NCBI RefSeq assembly: GCF_030269305.1
Contig: NZ_BSTC01000006.1
Coordinates: forward strand, 1 to 64,000
Direction of reading: 5' to 3'
DNA length: 64,000 bases
Source of the DNA: Kineosporia sp. NBRC 101731
GTDB taxonomy: Bacteria > Actinomycetota > Actinomycetes > Actinomycetales > Kineosporiaceae
Positions 29,140-40,150 of the stretch are shown piece by piece; position 1 is the stretch's first letter, and each line of letters opens with the position of its first letter. Under the pieces are notes generated by a model, which ran no database searches, was not told the DNA's origin, and saw only the letters and a program-made list of their open reading frames with translations. The translations under genes were made by a program, and so were the position numbers.

Positions 29140-29819
29140 GCCGGTCCCTCCCGCCGCGGGGGCCTCAGTACTGCGGGGGCCGCGGCGAGCGCGGCCGTCA
29201 GCAGAGCCACGCCGGGCGGCACCACCAGACAGGCGGCGCCGGCCAGGACCCCGGCCAGGGCGGCGTGGGGCAGGCAGCCCGGACGCGACCGCACGGTGTC
29301 GAGCAGCAGCAGCGCGAAGAAGGCGGGGAAGACCATGTCCAGGCCCCAGGCGCGCGCGACGTCGGTCGAGGGCACGAGCAGCGCCCCGCACGCCGTTCCG
29401 GCGATCCAGGCCGGCCACTGCACGAGCGTGGCGCCGAACAGTTTCGGGCGGTCGGTCGTGCCCTCGTCGCGCTGGGCGGCGACCCACGAGCCGTCGACCA
29501 CCGCCTGTCCCTCCAGTGCCCGCCGCAGCGCCCCGCCGTGCAGGTACCGGGCCGTGGCCGCGCCCATCGGTACGAACCGCAGGTTGATCAGCGTCGCGCT
29601 CGCCACCGCCGTGACCGCCCCGGCGCCCCCGTCGAGGGCCGTGGCCAGCGCGAACTGGGCCGATCCGGAGAACGTCACCACCGAGGCCAGTACCGCCAGC
29701 CAGGGCGGCCAGCCGTGCTGGACGGCGAACGCCCCGAAGCTCACGGCCAGGGCGAACGACCCGGCCGCGAGGCCCACACCGACGGCGAATCCGCCGCGCC
29801 AGCCTTCCCGCATCCTCAT
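29136..29819 (-). CDS. azlC: AzlC-family branched-chain amino acid exporter large subunit
   Basis: This 227-residue membrane protein has the AzlC signature VTFSGSAQFALATAL followed by ATLINLRFVPMGAATARYL. It forms a two-gene operon with azlD. It is divergent from the CGNR regulator, with only 44 bp between the start codons. Start 29819 is the best of several in-frame ATGs; the ribosome binding site is weak. Confidence 0.9.
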   Translation of the reverse strand: MRMREGWRGGFAVGVGLAAGSFALAVSFGAFAVQHGWPPWLAVLASVVTFSGSAQFALATALDGGAGAVTAVASATLINLRFVPMGAATARYLHGGALRRALEGQAVVDGSWVAAQRDEGTTDRPKLFGATLVQWPAWIAGTACGALLVPSTDVARAWGLDMVFPAFFALLLLDTVRSRPGCLPHAALAGVLAGAACLVVPPGVALLTAALAAAPAVLRPPRREGPA

Positions 29820-29829
29820 GCCACATGGT

Positions 29830-29855
29830 CTAAACCCATTTAGGTCATGTAGCAT
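29830..29855 (+). promoter_or_regulatory. Divergent azlC/CGNR control region: CTAAA-N4-TTTAG and a leaderless -10
   Basis: A small palindrome CTAAA-ccca-TTTAG (29830-29843) is followed by TAGCAT (29850-29855), 8 nt before the GTG of the CGNR gene. That spacing fits a leaderless transcript. The palindrome would cover the azlC promoter as well, so it is a candidate operator for the CGNR protein. Confidence 0.45.
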
Positions 29856-29863
29856 TTCCAGTT

Positions 29864-30454
29864 GTGGACCGGGAGCGCGAGTGGCAGCTGATCGGCGGTC
29901 ACCTCGCCCTGGACCTGTGCAACACGGTGGCCTGGCGGTCCGACCCGGCCCGGCGGGTGGACCGGATCGCCGCCCCGGGCGGGTTCGCGGGCTGGTTCGC
30001 CCACGCCACCGGGCACCCGGGGACACCGGACGATCCGGTGGGCACCCGGTCGCTGAGGGACGCCCTGGGCGAGGTGCTCGACGCCCACGTCGAGGGCACG
30101 ACCGGGGACGGGCGGGCCGGGGCCGCTCTCGGCATCGTGCTCGGTGCCTGGCGGGCGGCTCTGGCCGCGGCCGAACTGGTTGAGACAGAAGCTTTTTCCC
30201 TGCCTTTGACCCTGGCTGGCAGGACCCGCCCAGAGGGGATGGGCGTCCACCATTTTCTGGCTCTCTCGGTGGGGGAGCTGCTGTTCTCGGACGCCGTGCG
30301 CCGCGTGCGCCGCTGCGAGGGTCCCGGTTGTGGGTGGTTCTTCCTGGACACGACGCGCAATCACAGCCGGCGCTGGTGCGACCCGGCCGACTGCGGCAAC
30401 CGGGTGCGGGTGCGGGCCTACGCGCAGCGACGGCGCTCCGGCACGGATGCCTGA
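29864..30454 (+). CDS. CGNR zinc-finger regulator (ABATE domain)
   Basis: This 196-residue protein has an N-terminal ABATE-type domain (HLALDLCNTVAWR near 13-25) and a C-terminal CGNR zinc finger (CEGPGCGWFFLDTTRNHSRR, then WCDPADCGNRVRVRAY). The four cysteines lie between about 151 and 180. Such proteins are putative transcription factors. Divergence from azlCD suggests it controls that exporter. The start is GTG 29864, probably leaderless. Confidence 0.88.
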   Translation: MDREREWQLIGGHLALDLCNTVAWRSDPARRVDRIAAPGGFAGWFAHATGHPGTPDDPVGTRSLRDALGEVLDAHVEGTTGDGRAGAALGIVLGAWRAALAAAELVETEAFSLPLTLAGRTRPEGMGVHHFLALSVGELLFSDAVRRVRRCEGPGCGWFFLDTTRNHSRRWCDPADCGNRVRVRAYAQRRRSGTDA

Positions 30455-30554
30455 CGTAGGCCTTCTCAAGTTTCGGGGTCACCCGTTCGGACGTACCGTC
30501 ACGGTGAGTACAGAGCGCTCGTCCCATTGCGCATGCTTCGGGGAGATGACACCC

Positions 30555-31346
30555 ATGACCAGTGACACGAATTCCCGCCTGCCGATTCCCCCTCACGACC
30601 GGCCGACCAGAGATTCACTCCAGCAGCCGGTCAAGGGGGCGCCCGTCGAGGAGTCGTGGCACGAGCAGGAAGCCCCGGCGGCCGTGGCCGATCCGGGAGG
30701 CACGGCCCAGGCCCAGCCGGCCTCGACCGCCCGCACCGCTCCGCCGCGCGGGTACGACGCGCCCACCCGCACGGCTCCGGCCTACGCGGATCCTGACTAC
30801 GTGGAGCCCGGTTACGAGCCCGGTTACGCATCCGACGCTCCGCGCGTGGCCACCACGCCGCCGCCGGCCGCCCCGGTGACCCGGACCGCCAGCGTCTCCT
30901 CACCGGGCCGGATGGGTTTCGGCATCGGGGTTCTCGTGCTCGGTGTACTGCTCGGCATCTCCGCCCAGCAGGCCGACAGCACCGGCATGCTGCTACGCGT
31001 GCCGGCCCTGCTGGCGGCACTGATCATGGTGGCGCAGGGCATTCAGCTGATCCTGCGCGGGCTGCCGCGCGAGACCGAGGTCGAGGTGGTCGAGGTGATG
31101 GACGACTCCGACCCCTCGCACGCCCACACCTCGGTGCGCCCCCGCCCCTGGGCCGGGATGGCCGCCCTGCGCACCGACCCGGGTTCGCTGGGCCTGCCCG
31201 CCCTGGTGATCGTCCTGGCCGTCTGGCTGGGTCTGGCCGACCTGCGCGTCACCGACGCCTCGTCGTCGTTCAGCAGTCTCTCGATGCTGTCGGCGTTCGT
31301 GCTGTTCGCGCTCGGCTGGACGATGATCCCGCCGCGCCGGCAGTAG
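30555..31346 (+). CDS. Membrane protein of unknown function with Pro/Ala-rich N-terminus
   Basis: This 263-residue protein has a disordered N-terminal ~118 residues rich in Pro, Ala and acidic residues (a YVEPGYEPGYASD repeat-like stretch). Four transmembrane helices follow at about 120-138, 146-168, 211-230 and 240-259, joined by an acidic cytoplasmic loop. No family is recognised. GGGGAG lies upstream of ATG 30555. It stands alone, and a strong terminator follows. Confidence 0.75.
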   Translation: MTSDTNSRLPIPPHDRPTRDSLQQPVKGAPVEESWHEQEAPAAVADPGGTAQAQPASTARTAPPRGYDAPTRTAPAYADPDYVEPGYEPGYASDAPRVATTPPPAAPVTRTASVSSPGRMGFGIGVLVLGVLLGISAQQADSTGMLLRVPALLAALIMVAQGIQLILRGLPRETEVEVVEVMDDSDPSHAHTSVRPRPWAGMAALRTDPGSLGLPALVIVLAVWLGLADLRVTDASSSFSSLSMLSAFVLFALGWTMIPPRRQ

Positions 31347-31367
31347 GCCGGCCGTAGCCCGTCCACC

Positions 31368-31414
31368 CCGTGAGAAGGCCCGCCGTCCCCGAGGGGAGGC
31401 GGGCCTTCTCACGG
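31368..31414. terminator. Bidirectional terminator hairpin
   Basis: A perfect 17-bp stem (31368-31384 with 31398-31414) has a 13-nt loop that itself holds CCCC/GGGG. It lies between two convergent stops (31346 and 31430). It is unrelated in sequence to the dispersed palindromic family. Confidence 0.85.
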
Positions 31415-31429
31415 CGTGGGGTGTGGGGG

Positions 31430-31915
31430 TCAGCCGAGGAAGCTGCTGCCCGCGTACACGTGGAGCACGGGCACGCCGAGAGCCTCGCGGGCGCGGGAGG
31501 CCCAGTCGGTGTGGAACGTGTCTTCCACCGCGTGCGGGCGGGTCACGATCATCACCTCACGCACGGTGTCACCGGCCCCGACCTTCTTCTCCAGCACGGC
31601 CACCGGGTCTCCCTCGACGACCTCGCCCGTGGCGGGGGTGCCGGCGGCGGCGAACGCGGTCAGCGACCGGGCCAGGGCCGCGGCGGCCTCGGTGCGGGTG
31701 GGCTCGTCGTCACGGCGCACGGCCTCCAGGGCCTCGCGCAGCTGGAACAGACTCAGGTGGTCGAGCACGTCGGCGAGCAGATTGCGCTCGACGTCGGCGG
31801 GGACCAGCAGGTGGTAGGTGAGCTGCTCGTCCGCGTGCACCGAGGTCAGGCGGAGCGCGTCCTCCTCGCTCAGTGCCTCTTCGGTCAGAACCAGGATCGA
31901 CGATGTCTCGGTCAC
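31430..31915 (-). CDS. Conserved actinobacterial protein of unknown function
   Basis: This 161-residue acidic soluble protein begins SSILVLTEEALSEEDALRL and ends HAVEDTFHTDWASRARE, then LGVPVLHVYAG. The alternating strands and helices suggest a Rossmann/USP-like fold. I recall relatives in Streptomyces, sometimes labelled indole-3-glycerol phosphate synthase, but I see none of that enzyme's motifs. No function is assigned. Confidence 0.75.
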   Translation of the reverse strand: MTETSSILVLTEEALSEEDALRLTSVHADEQLTYHLLVPADVERNLLADVLDHLSLFQLREALEAVRRDDEPTRTEAAAALARSLTAFAAAGTPATGEVVEGDPVAVLEKKVGAGDTVREVMIVTRPHAVEDTFHTDWASRAREALGVPVLHVYAGSSFLG

Positions 31916-31970
31916 GGACCCAGCCTAATGGGGCCGGGCCCTCGACCACCGGTCCGGGCGGCGCCACCAC

Positions 31971-32016
31971 TGATCACGAACGATCTCTTTCTTGTTCGTG
32001 ATCATGCAAAGTGTCC
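31971..32016. repeat. Dispersed palindromic repeat, copy D (half element)
   Basis: Only one arm of the family is present (TGATCATGCAAAGTGTCCCC at 31997-32016). Its outer end is mirrored by TGATCACGAAC (31971-31981) facing GTTCGTGATCA (31994-32004) around a 12-nt loop. The second inner arm and the TTCTAGAA core are missing. Unlike the other copies it lies in a divergent promoter region. Confidence 0.8.
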
Positions 32017-32115
32017 CCGTCTCCGGACGGTGCGGGGGTGCCCGACATCGCTGTGCGGCCGGGAGGTCGGCAGTATGGGGGGCATGAGCGTTGCGGAGAC
32101 GGCTGGAGTTGCTCG

Positions 32116-33408
32116 ATGAGCCCGCTCGGAGGTCAGCAGGTGCCGGACGGCGTGCGCAGGATCGCCCTGGCCGCGGCGGTCGCGGGCGCTTCGTCCGCGG
32201 TGGCGGCAGGGGTCGCGGCGGCCGCGGCGGCTACCGTGTTCGCCCGCCGGGTGGTCACGCCCGACGCGAACCGGCCGGACAATGTCGAGGTCGTCGCGGT
32301 GACGGACGAGGCGGTGACGTTCCGGGCCGGCGACGAGACCATGATGGCGGGCCGGTACGGGGTCTGGCAGAACGGCGGGAAGACCCACGTGCGCGTGGGG
32401 GAGGTGACCCGCCACGACACCGCGGCCGGCACCCTCACGCGTCCCCTGATCGGGGTGGACGCGGGAAGGCTGCGGCCCGGGCGGGCCCGCCTGAACCACT
32501 ACTACTACTCCGGTGACCCGTTCACCGCGCTGGGTCTGCCGTTCGCCGACGTGACCGTGGAGGGCGACTCACTGCTGCCCAGCTGGGTGGTGCCGGGTGC
32601 ACAGCTGAACACCTCGGCGCCCGCGTCGGTGGGCACGACAGCCGTGGTGGACCGCGCGGCCGTCACCGAGGGGCGCAAGGCCGACCTGGCGTCCCTGCCG
32701 CCGACCGGGAGCACCTGGGCGATCCTCGTGCACGGCCGCGGCGCCACCCGGGAGGAGTGCCTGCGGGCCCTGCCGGTGCTGCACCGGCTGGGCGTGACCT
32801 CGCTGGTCGCGGGCTACCGCTCGACCGCCGGGCTGCCGCTGACCGCGCCGCTGCAGACCGCGCGCTACCACCTCGGCGACACCGAGTGGCGCGACGTGGA
32901 GGCGGCGATCGTCTACGCCGCCGAGCACGGCGCGCAGGAGGTCGTGCTGGTCGGCTGGTCGATGGGCGGGGCGATCGTCATGCAGACCGTGGCCCGCTCG
33001 TGGACGGCCGACCGGGTCAAGGGGATCGTGCTGGACGCCCCGGTGATGGACTGGCGGGACACGCTCGCCCACCAGGCCCGGATGAACAAGCTTCCGTCGG
33101 TCGTGGGCCGGCTCGGGCAGAGCGTGCTGTCGCACCGCTCGGCGTGGCGTCTGGCCGGCACCGAGGCACCCGTCGACCTGGACCGGCTGGACTGGGTCAC
33201 GCGCGCGGCCGAGGTGCGTCACCCGATCCTGCTGATCCACAGCAAGGACGACGAGTACGTGCCCGCTGGCCCCTCGCAGAAGTTCGCCCAGGCCCGTCCC
33301 GACCTGGCCACCTACCTGTCGATCGACGGGGCGCGGCACTGCAAGGAGTGGAACGTCGACCAGACCGCCTGGGAGGCGGCCGTGGCCCGGTTCCTGTTGC
33401 GGCTGTAG
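32116..33408 (+). CDS. Alpha/beta hydrolase, membrane-anchored
   Basis: This 430-residue protein starts with an Ala/Val-rich segment (about 12-38) that can act as a signal anchor, then about 130 residues of unassigned N-terminal domain. The alpha/beta hydrolase core has nucleophile motif GWSMGG near 280, Asp in HSKDDEYVP near 377 and His in GARHCKEW near 406. The oxyanion segment is VHGRGATREE. The family resembles peptidase-like/acyl-ester hydrolases of unknown substrate. GGAG precedes ATG 32116; upstream in-frame starts read through repeat D and are rejected. Confidence 0.85.
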   Translation: MSPLGGQQVPDGVRRIALAAAVAGASSAVAAGVAAAAAATVFARRVVTPDANRPDNVEVVAVTDEAVTFRAGDETMMAGRYGVWQNGGKTHVRVGEVTRHDTAAGTLTRPLIGVDAGRLRPGRARLNHYYYSGDPFTALGLPFADVTVEGDSLLPSWVVPGAQLNTSAPASVGTTAVVDRAAVTEGRKADLASLPPTGSTWAILVHGRGATREECLRALPVLHRLGVTSLVAGYRSTAGLPLTAPLQTARYHLGDTEWRDVEAAIVYAAEHGAQEVVLVGWSMGGAIVMQTVARSWTADRVKGIVLDAPVMDWRDTLAHQARMNKLPSVVGRLGQSVLSHRSAWRLAGTEAPVDLDRLDWVTRAAEVRHPILLIHSKDDEYVPAGPSQKFAQARPDLATYLSIDGARHCKEWNVDQTAWEAAVARFLLRL

Positions 33409-33433
33409 AAGCCCGACCACTGACGTGAGGACG

Positions 33434-34215
33434 TCAGTTGTTGGGGACGTGTTGCACGAGCCAGCGCCCCAGCAGGACGTCCTCGGCCGCGATCAGGTGG
33501 GCGGGACGCGCCCGCACCATGGCCGGCGGGCCGACGGCGATGCGCGGGCCGTCACCGGCCACCATCAGCGGGGCCCAGGTGAGGCAGAGCTCGTCGACCT
33601 TGCCCTGGGCCAGGGCCTGCCCGAGCAGGGACGGGCCGCCCTCCAGCAGGATGCGCCGGAACCCGCGCCCGGCGAGTACGCGCACCGCGTCGTCCAGGTC
33701 CACGTCGTCGTCACCGGCCACGATCACCTGGTCGCGCCCGGCCAGATCGCGCAGCCGGGCCAGATCGGCCTGGGCGGTGGTCACCACGAAGGTGGGGGAG
33801 GAACCCTCGAACAGGCCGTTCCCGCTGGGCACCTGGCCGCTGCGGGTCACCACGGCCAGCGCGGGCGCGGGCCGCTGACCCCGCGCCCGGCGGCGGTCGG
33901 CGAACGCCTCGTCGGTCTGCGGGGCGCCGTAACCCTCGGCGCGCACGGTGCCGGCGCCGACCAGCACCACGTCGGAAAGACCGCGCAGCACCTTGAAGGT
34001 CGCCCGGTCCACCGCCCCGCCGAGCGAACCCGAGACCCCGTCCGGGCCGCTGGCCGAGCCGTCCAGCGTGCTGACCATGTTGGCCCGCACCCAGCCGCGC
34101 GAGGACACCGGTTCGGGGTAGGCGTACAGGTCGGCCAGGGCCTGCACCGTGGGTTCCGGATCGGTGGTGAGATTGCCGACCTCGGCCCGTCCCGGCAGCA
34201 GGAGCTGCAGCACGG

Positions 34216-34219
<4 letters not shown>
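33434..34219 (-). CDS. RibD C-terminal-type (pyrimidine) reductase family protein
   Basis: This 261-residue protein has the dihydrofolate-reductase-like fold of RibD_C: RGWVRANMVSTLDGSASGPDG near 41, LRGLSDVVLVGAGTVRAEGYG near 78 and RRILLEGGPSLLGQAL near 188. It reduces a pyrimidine or pterin-like substrate with NADPH. The deaminase half of RibD is absent and no other riboflavin gene is adjacent, so the pathway is uncertain. GTG 34219 overlaps the sufE stop (GTGA). Confidence 0.88.
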
Positions 34220-37615
<3,396 letters not shown>

Positions 37616-37627
37616 AACCGGTTGCTG

Positions 37628-37650
37628 CCGTGCCGGTCGTTCTGGCACGG
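37628..37650 (+). terminator. Hairpin after lacZ
   Basis: CCGTGCC (37628-37634) pairs with GGCACGG (37644-37650) around a 9-nt loop, 12 bp after the lacZ stop and 8 bp before RNA copy 1. There is no T-run, so efficiency is uncertain. Confidence 0.5.
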
Positions 37651-37657
37651 TAGGCCC

Positions 37658-37732
37658 GAGGCCTGGTCGGGGCATCCTTCGTGAGCCTTCGGGCTCAAAC
37701 CTTCGGAGTTTGCCTGCCCCGGCGATCTCCTC
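37658..37732 (+). ncRNA. Structured RNA motif, copy 1 (three-way junction)
   Basis: The outer stem GAGG/CCTC (37658-37661 with 37729-37732) is followed by an internal loop CCTGGT / GCGATCT. A 7-bp stem CGGGGCA/TGCCCCG (37668-37674 with 37715-37721) then opens into a junction holding TCCTTCG. Hairpin P2 is TGAGCC-TTCG-GGCTCA. Hairpin P3 is AAACC-TTCG-G(A)GTTT, a C(UUCG)G tetraloop stem with one bulge. A 12-bp terminator follows, so this copy may be a free-standing small RNA or a terminating leader. Copy 2 lies 74 bp downstream. I do not recognise the motif. Confidence 0.7.
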
Positions 37733-37739
37733 ACGACCT

Positions 37740-37770
37740 ACGGACCGGTCCCTCGGACCGGTCCGTATTT
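37740..37770 (+). terminator. Intrinsic terminator between the two RNA copies
   Basis: A perfect 12-bp stem (37740-37751 with 37755-37766) with a 3-nt loop is followed by ATTTCGTTT. It would end a transcript carrying RNA copy 1 before copy 2 is made. Confidence 0.8.
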
Positions 37771-37806
37771 CGTTTGCCGCCGGGGATCAGGCACTGGCAC
37801 CGTGAT

Positions 37807-37885
37807 GACGAGGCCTGGCCGGGACATCCTTCGTGGGCCGTGAGGCCCGGTCTGCAAAACCCCCTGTCCCGGCGATCTCCTCGTC
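37807..37885 (+). ncRNA. Structured RNA motif, copy 2 (three-way junction, upstream of the TerD-like gene)
   Basis: The architecture matches copy 1. The outer stem is extended to GACGAGG/CCTCGTC (37807-37813 with 37879-37885). The internal loop is CCTGGC / GCGATCT. The inner stem CGGGACA/TGTCCCG (37820-37826 with 37865-37871) carries an A-T pair where copy 1 has G-C. P2 is GGGCC-GTGA-GGCCC, with a GNRA loop and a compensatory pair change. P3 is GGT-N7-ACC. TCCTTCGT and GGCGATCTCCTC are identical in both copies. The CTCC within the 3' strand could instead pair with the GGAG of the downstream ribosome binding site (about 37900), so it may act as a cis-regulatory switch. Confidence 0.7.
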
Positions 37886-37909
37886 CCGAACCAGCACCGG
37901 AGGCCGGAC

Positions 37910-40108
37910 ATGACCACGCACGAGCACATCGCTTTCCGGCGGTGCCGCGTGCTGCTCGCCCCGGGCGGCCCGCAGCCGTCGGCCGAGCTCGCCGTGGCCA
38001 CCCTCGACGAGCTGCGCAACGCCGGACTGGTGGTCTCCGACCCGGAAGACCTCACCGCCGGCTGCGCCGACCGGGTGAAGCAGTGGGCGGCCTGGTCGCG
38101 GGCGGAACGCGGCCAGAAAGGGGATTATTCGCCGCTCTTCGCCGGCTTCCCGGAGCAGCTGCCCACCTTCGACCGGAGCCGGCTGCGGTTCGGCCTGGGA
38201 TGGGTGCGCCTGGCCGTCCGGGCCCTGCGCGGCGGCGGGGCGGTGAACGACGCGGACGTGCGCGCGGCGACGGACTTCTCCAGGATCGGCTGGTGGCCCG
38301 CGTCGTCCGTGCCGCAGGATCCCGACCGGGCGCTGCTGGACCGGGAGTTCCGGCGCACGCTGCCGGGTGACGAGCTCCAGCAGCTCACGGTCGTGCGGCT
38401 GGTGTCCGACGACGAAATGCGGCGTCTGCTGCAGGATTTCGCGCTGGGCTGCCTGGCTTCACCGGGATCGCTGCGGGACGACGTGCGGGCTGATCTCGAC
38501 GCGGTGCTCGACGGCCTTCTGCCGGCGCTCCCGGCCCTGGAAGAGATTCCGTTCCTGGAGACCCGGACCCTGGTGATGCGCCGGGTGTTCGCCGCCGACC
38601 CGCGGCGCCTGCCCGGTCTCGGCGCCACGCCCGACGACCTGCTGCGCCTGTTCGCCGACCTGACCGGCAGCGACGTCTCGCTGGGCACCACCATGACCTA
38701 CCCCCGGTTCACCCGGGCCCAGCGGCGGGCCGTGGTCGCGGCGCTGGAGGCCTCGCCGCGGCTGGGCGATGTGTTCCGGCGCCGCGGGCTCTGGCTCGCG
38801 GTGGCCCGGGGGCTGCACCTGAAAGAGTTCGACGCGCCCCGCGTACAGGAGGTGTTCGGGCGGTTGCGCTCGACCCGGCGGGACGCGACCAGTCTGCCCT
38901 CACGGGTCGAGGCCCGGCTGGCCGCATCCGAGATCACCGCTGCCGTGGACCTTCTCGCGGGGCAGGCACCGGGTCTGCTGGTCCGTCAGCTGCGGCGGCT
39001 CGTGCACCTGGCGGTCGAGCACGACCAGGTGGCGCCGGTGCTCGGGACGGTGGCGACGGCGCTGGGGCCGGTCCCGCCCCGGGTGCTCTGGGCGGCCCAC
39101 GGCCAGTTCCGCGACAACGGCGCCACCTACCCCCGGCTGGCGATCAACAAGTCCGGCGGTGCGCTGCGGGTTCCCGGCCCGGAAGGGCACCTGGCCGTCG
39201 GGACCGACGTCCAGAAGCAGGTTCTGGCCCTGCTGGAAGGTGCGCTGACCGCGCACCAGGAGGCCCGCGAGACCACGTCGGAGCTCAAGCTGGCCGGCGC
39301 CAGGGTGTGGATCGACCCGGCGCTGGAGAATGTGCTCCTGCCCGATCAGCTGCGGTCCACGGCGCCCGGTCTGGTGCAGGTGGAGCGGGGTTCCCGGCTG
39401 GCCCTGGGGCAGGCTCCGGTGCTGCGGCTGTTCCTGCACTGGCGCGAGCCGGCGGGGGCCCGGTCCGACCTCGACCTCTCGCTGCTGGCGCTGGACGAGA
39501 ACTTCCGGCTGGTCGAGCAGGTGTCCTGGACGAACCTGGGCAACGGCGCGATGACGCACTCCGGTGATCTGACCAGTGCTCCGGTGGGGGCGCAGGAGTT
39601 CATCGACGTGCGGCTCGACGCGGCCCGGGCACGCAGCGGCTGGCGGTACCTGGTGCCGGCCGTCTACCGCTACTCCGGTCCGGTGTTCGGTGAACTGCCG
39701 GAGGCGGTGCTGGGCTGGATGCTGCGGGAGCAGTGCTCGGCCGACCACGCCACGTTCGACCCGTCCACGGTGGTCAACGCGTTCGCGCTGGCCGGCCGGC
39801 AGCCGCAGGCCCTGCCCATGCTGGTCGACCTGGCGAACGACGAGGTCGTCCAGCTGGATCTGTACACCGCGCGGGGGTTCCGGAACAGCGTGGAGAACAC
39901 GGCGATCCCGACCGGGGAGCTGGTGGCCGGGGTGGTCGCGCGGGCGGCGGTGAAGGTGTCCACGGCCTCGGCGGTGCGGCACGCGGTGGCGGCTCGGGGC
40001 GGTGTCGTCGTCGGTGAAAGAGAGCAGGCCACGGTGACCTTCGGCCTGGACGACGACTGTACGTTCGACGCGCGGTCGCCGCAGGAACTGCTCACCGAAC
40101 TGGTGTGA
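37910..40108 (+). CDS. Large TerD-like domain protein related to the MXAN_6230/SCO0854 family, apparently without its RING
   Basis: This is a 732-residue soluble protein. The N-terminus (FRRCRVLLAPGG... then LRNAGLVVSD) and the middle (ATPDDLLRLFADLTGSD, RFTRAQRRAVVAALEASPRL) resemble the MXAN_6230/SCO0854 family of stress-associated proteins. A TerD-like region follows from about 500 to 690 (LFLHWREPAGARSDLDLSLL, then AMTHSGDLTSAPVGAQEFID). The cysteine-rich RING that I recall in that family is not visible where expected (near 100-150). GGAGG lies 6 nt before ATG 37910. It stands alone behind the twin RNA motif. Biochemical function is unknown; family assignment is from remembered motifs. 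Confidence 0.65.
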   Translation: MTTHEHIAFRRCRVLLAPGGPQPSAELAVATLDELRNAGLVVSDPEDLTAGCADRVKQWAAWSRAERGQKGDYSPLFAGFPEQLPTFDRSRLRFGLGWVRLAVRALRGGGAVNDADVRAATDFSRIGWWPASSVPQDPDRALLDREFRRTLPGDELQQLTVVRLVSDDEMRRLLQDFALGCLASPGSLRDDVRADLDAVLDGLLPALPALEEIPFLETRTLVMRRVFAADPRRLPGLGATPDDLLRLFADLTGSDVSLGTTMTYPRFTRAQRRAVVAALEASPRLGDVFRRRGLWLAVARGLHLKEFDAPRVQEVFGRLRSTRRDATSLPSRVEARLAASEITAAVDLLAGQAPGLLVRQLRRLVHLAVEHDQVAPVLGTVATALGPVPPRVLWAAHGQFRDNGATYPRLAINKSGGALRVPGPEGHLAVGTDVQKQVLALLEGALTAHQEARETTSELKLAGARVWIDPALENVLLPDQLRSTAPGLVQVERGSRLALGQAPVLRLFLHWREPAGARSDLDLSLLALDENFRLVEQVSWTNLGNGAMTHSGDLTSAPVGAQEFIDVRLDAARARSGWRYLVPAVYRYSGPVFGELPEAVLGWMLREQCSADHATFDPSTVVNAFALAGRQPQALPMLVDLANDEVVQLDLYTARGFRNSVENTAIPTGELVAGVVARAAVKVSTASAVRHAVAARGGVVVGEREQATVTFGLDDDCTFDARSPQELLTELV

Positions 40109-40150
40109 ACGCCCCGGTGGGCCGGAGACCCGGCCCACCGGGGACGTCCC

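Noticed and set aside
37658-37732. tRNA or tmRNA-like gene
   Set aside because: There is a three-way junction but no acceptor/TpsiC pattern, no GTTCRA-type loop and no anticodon arm.
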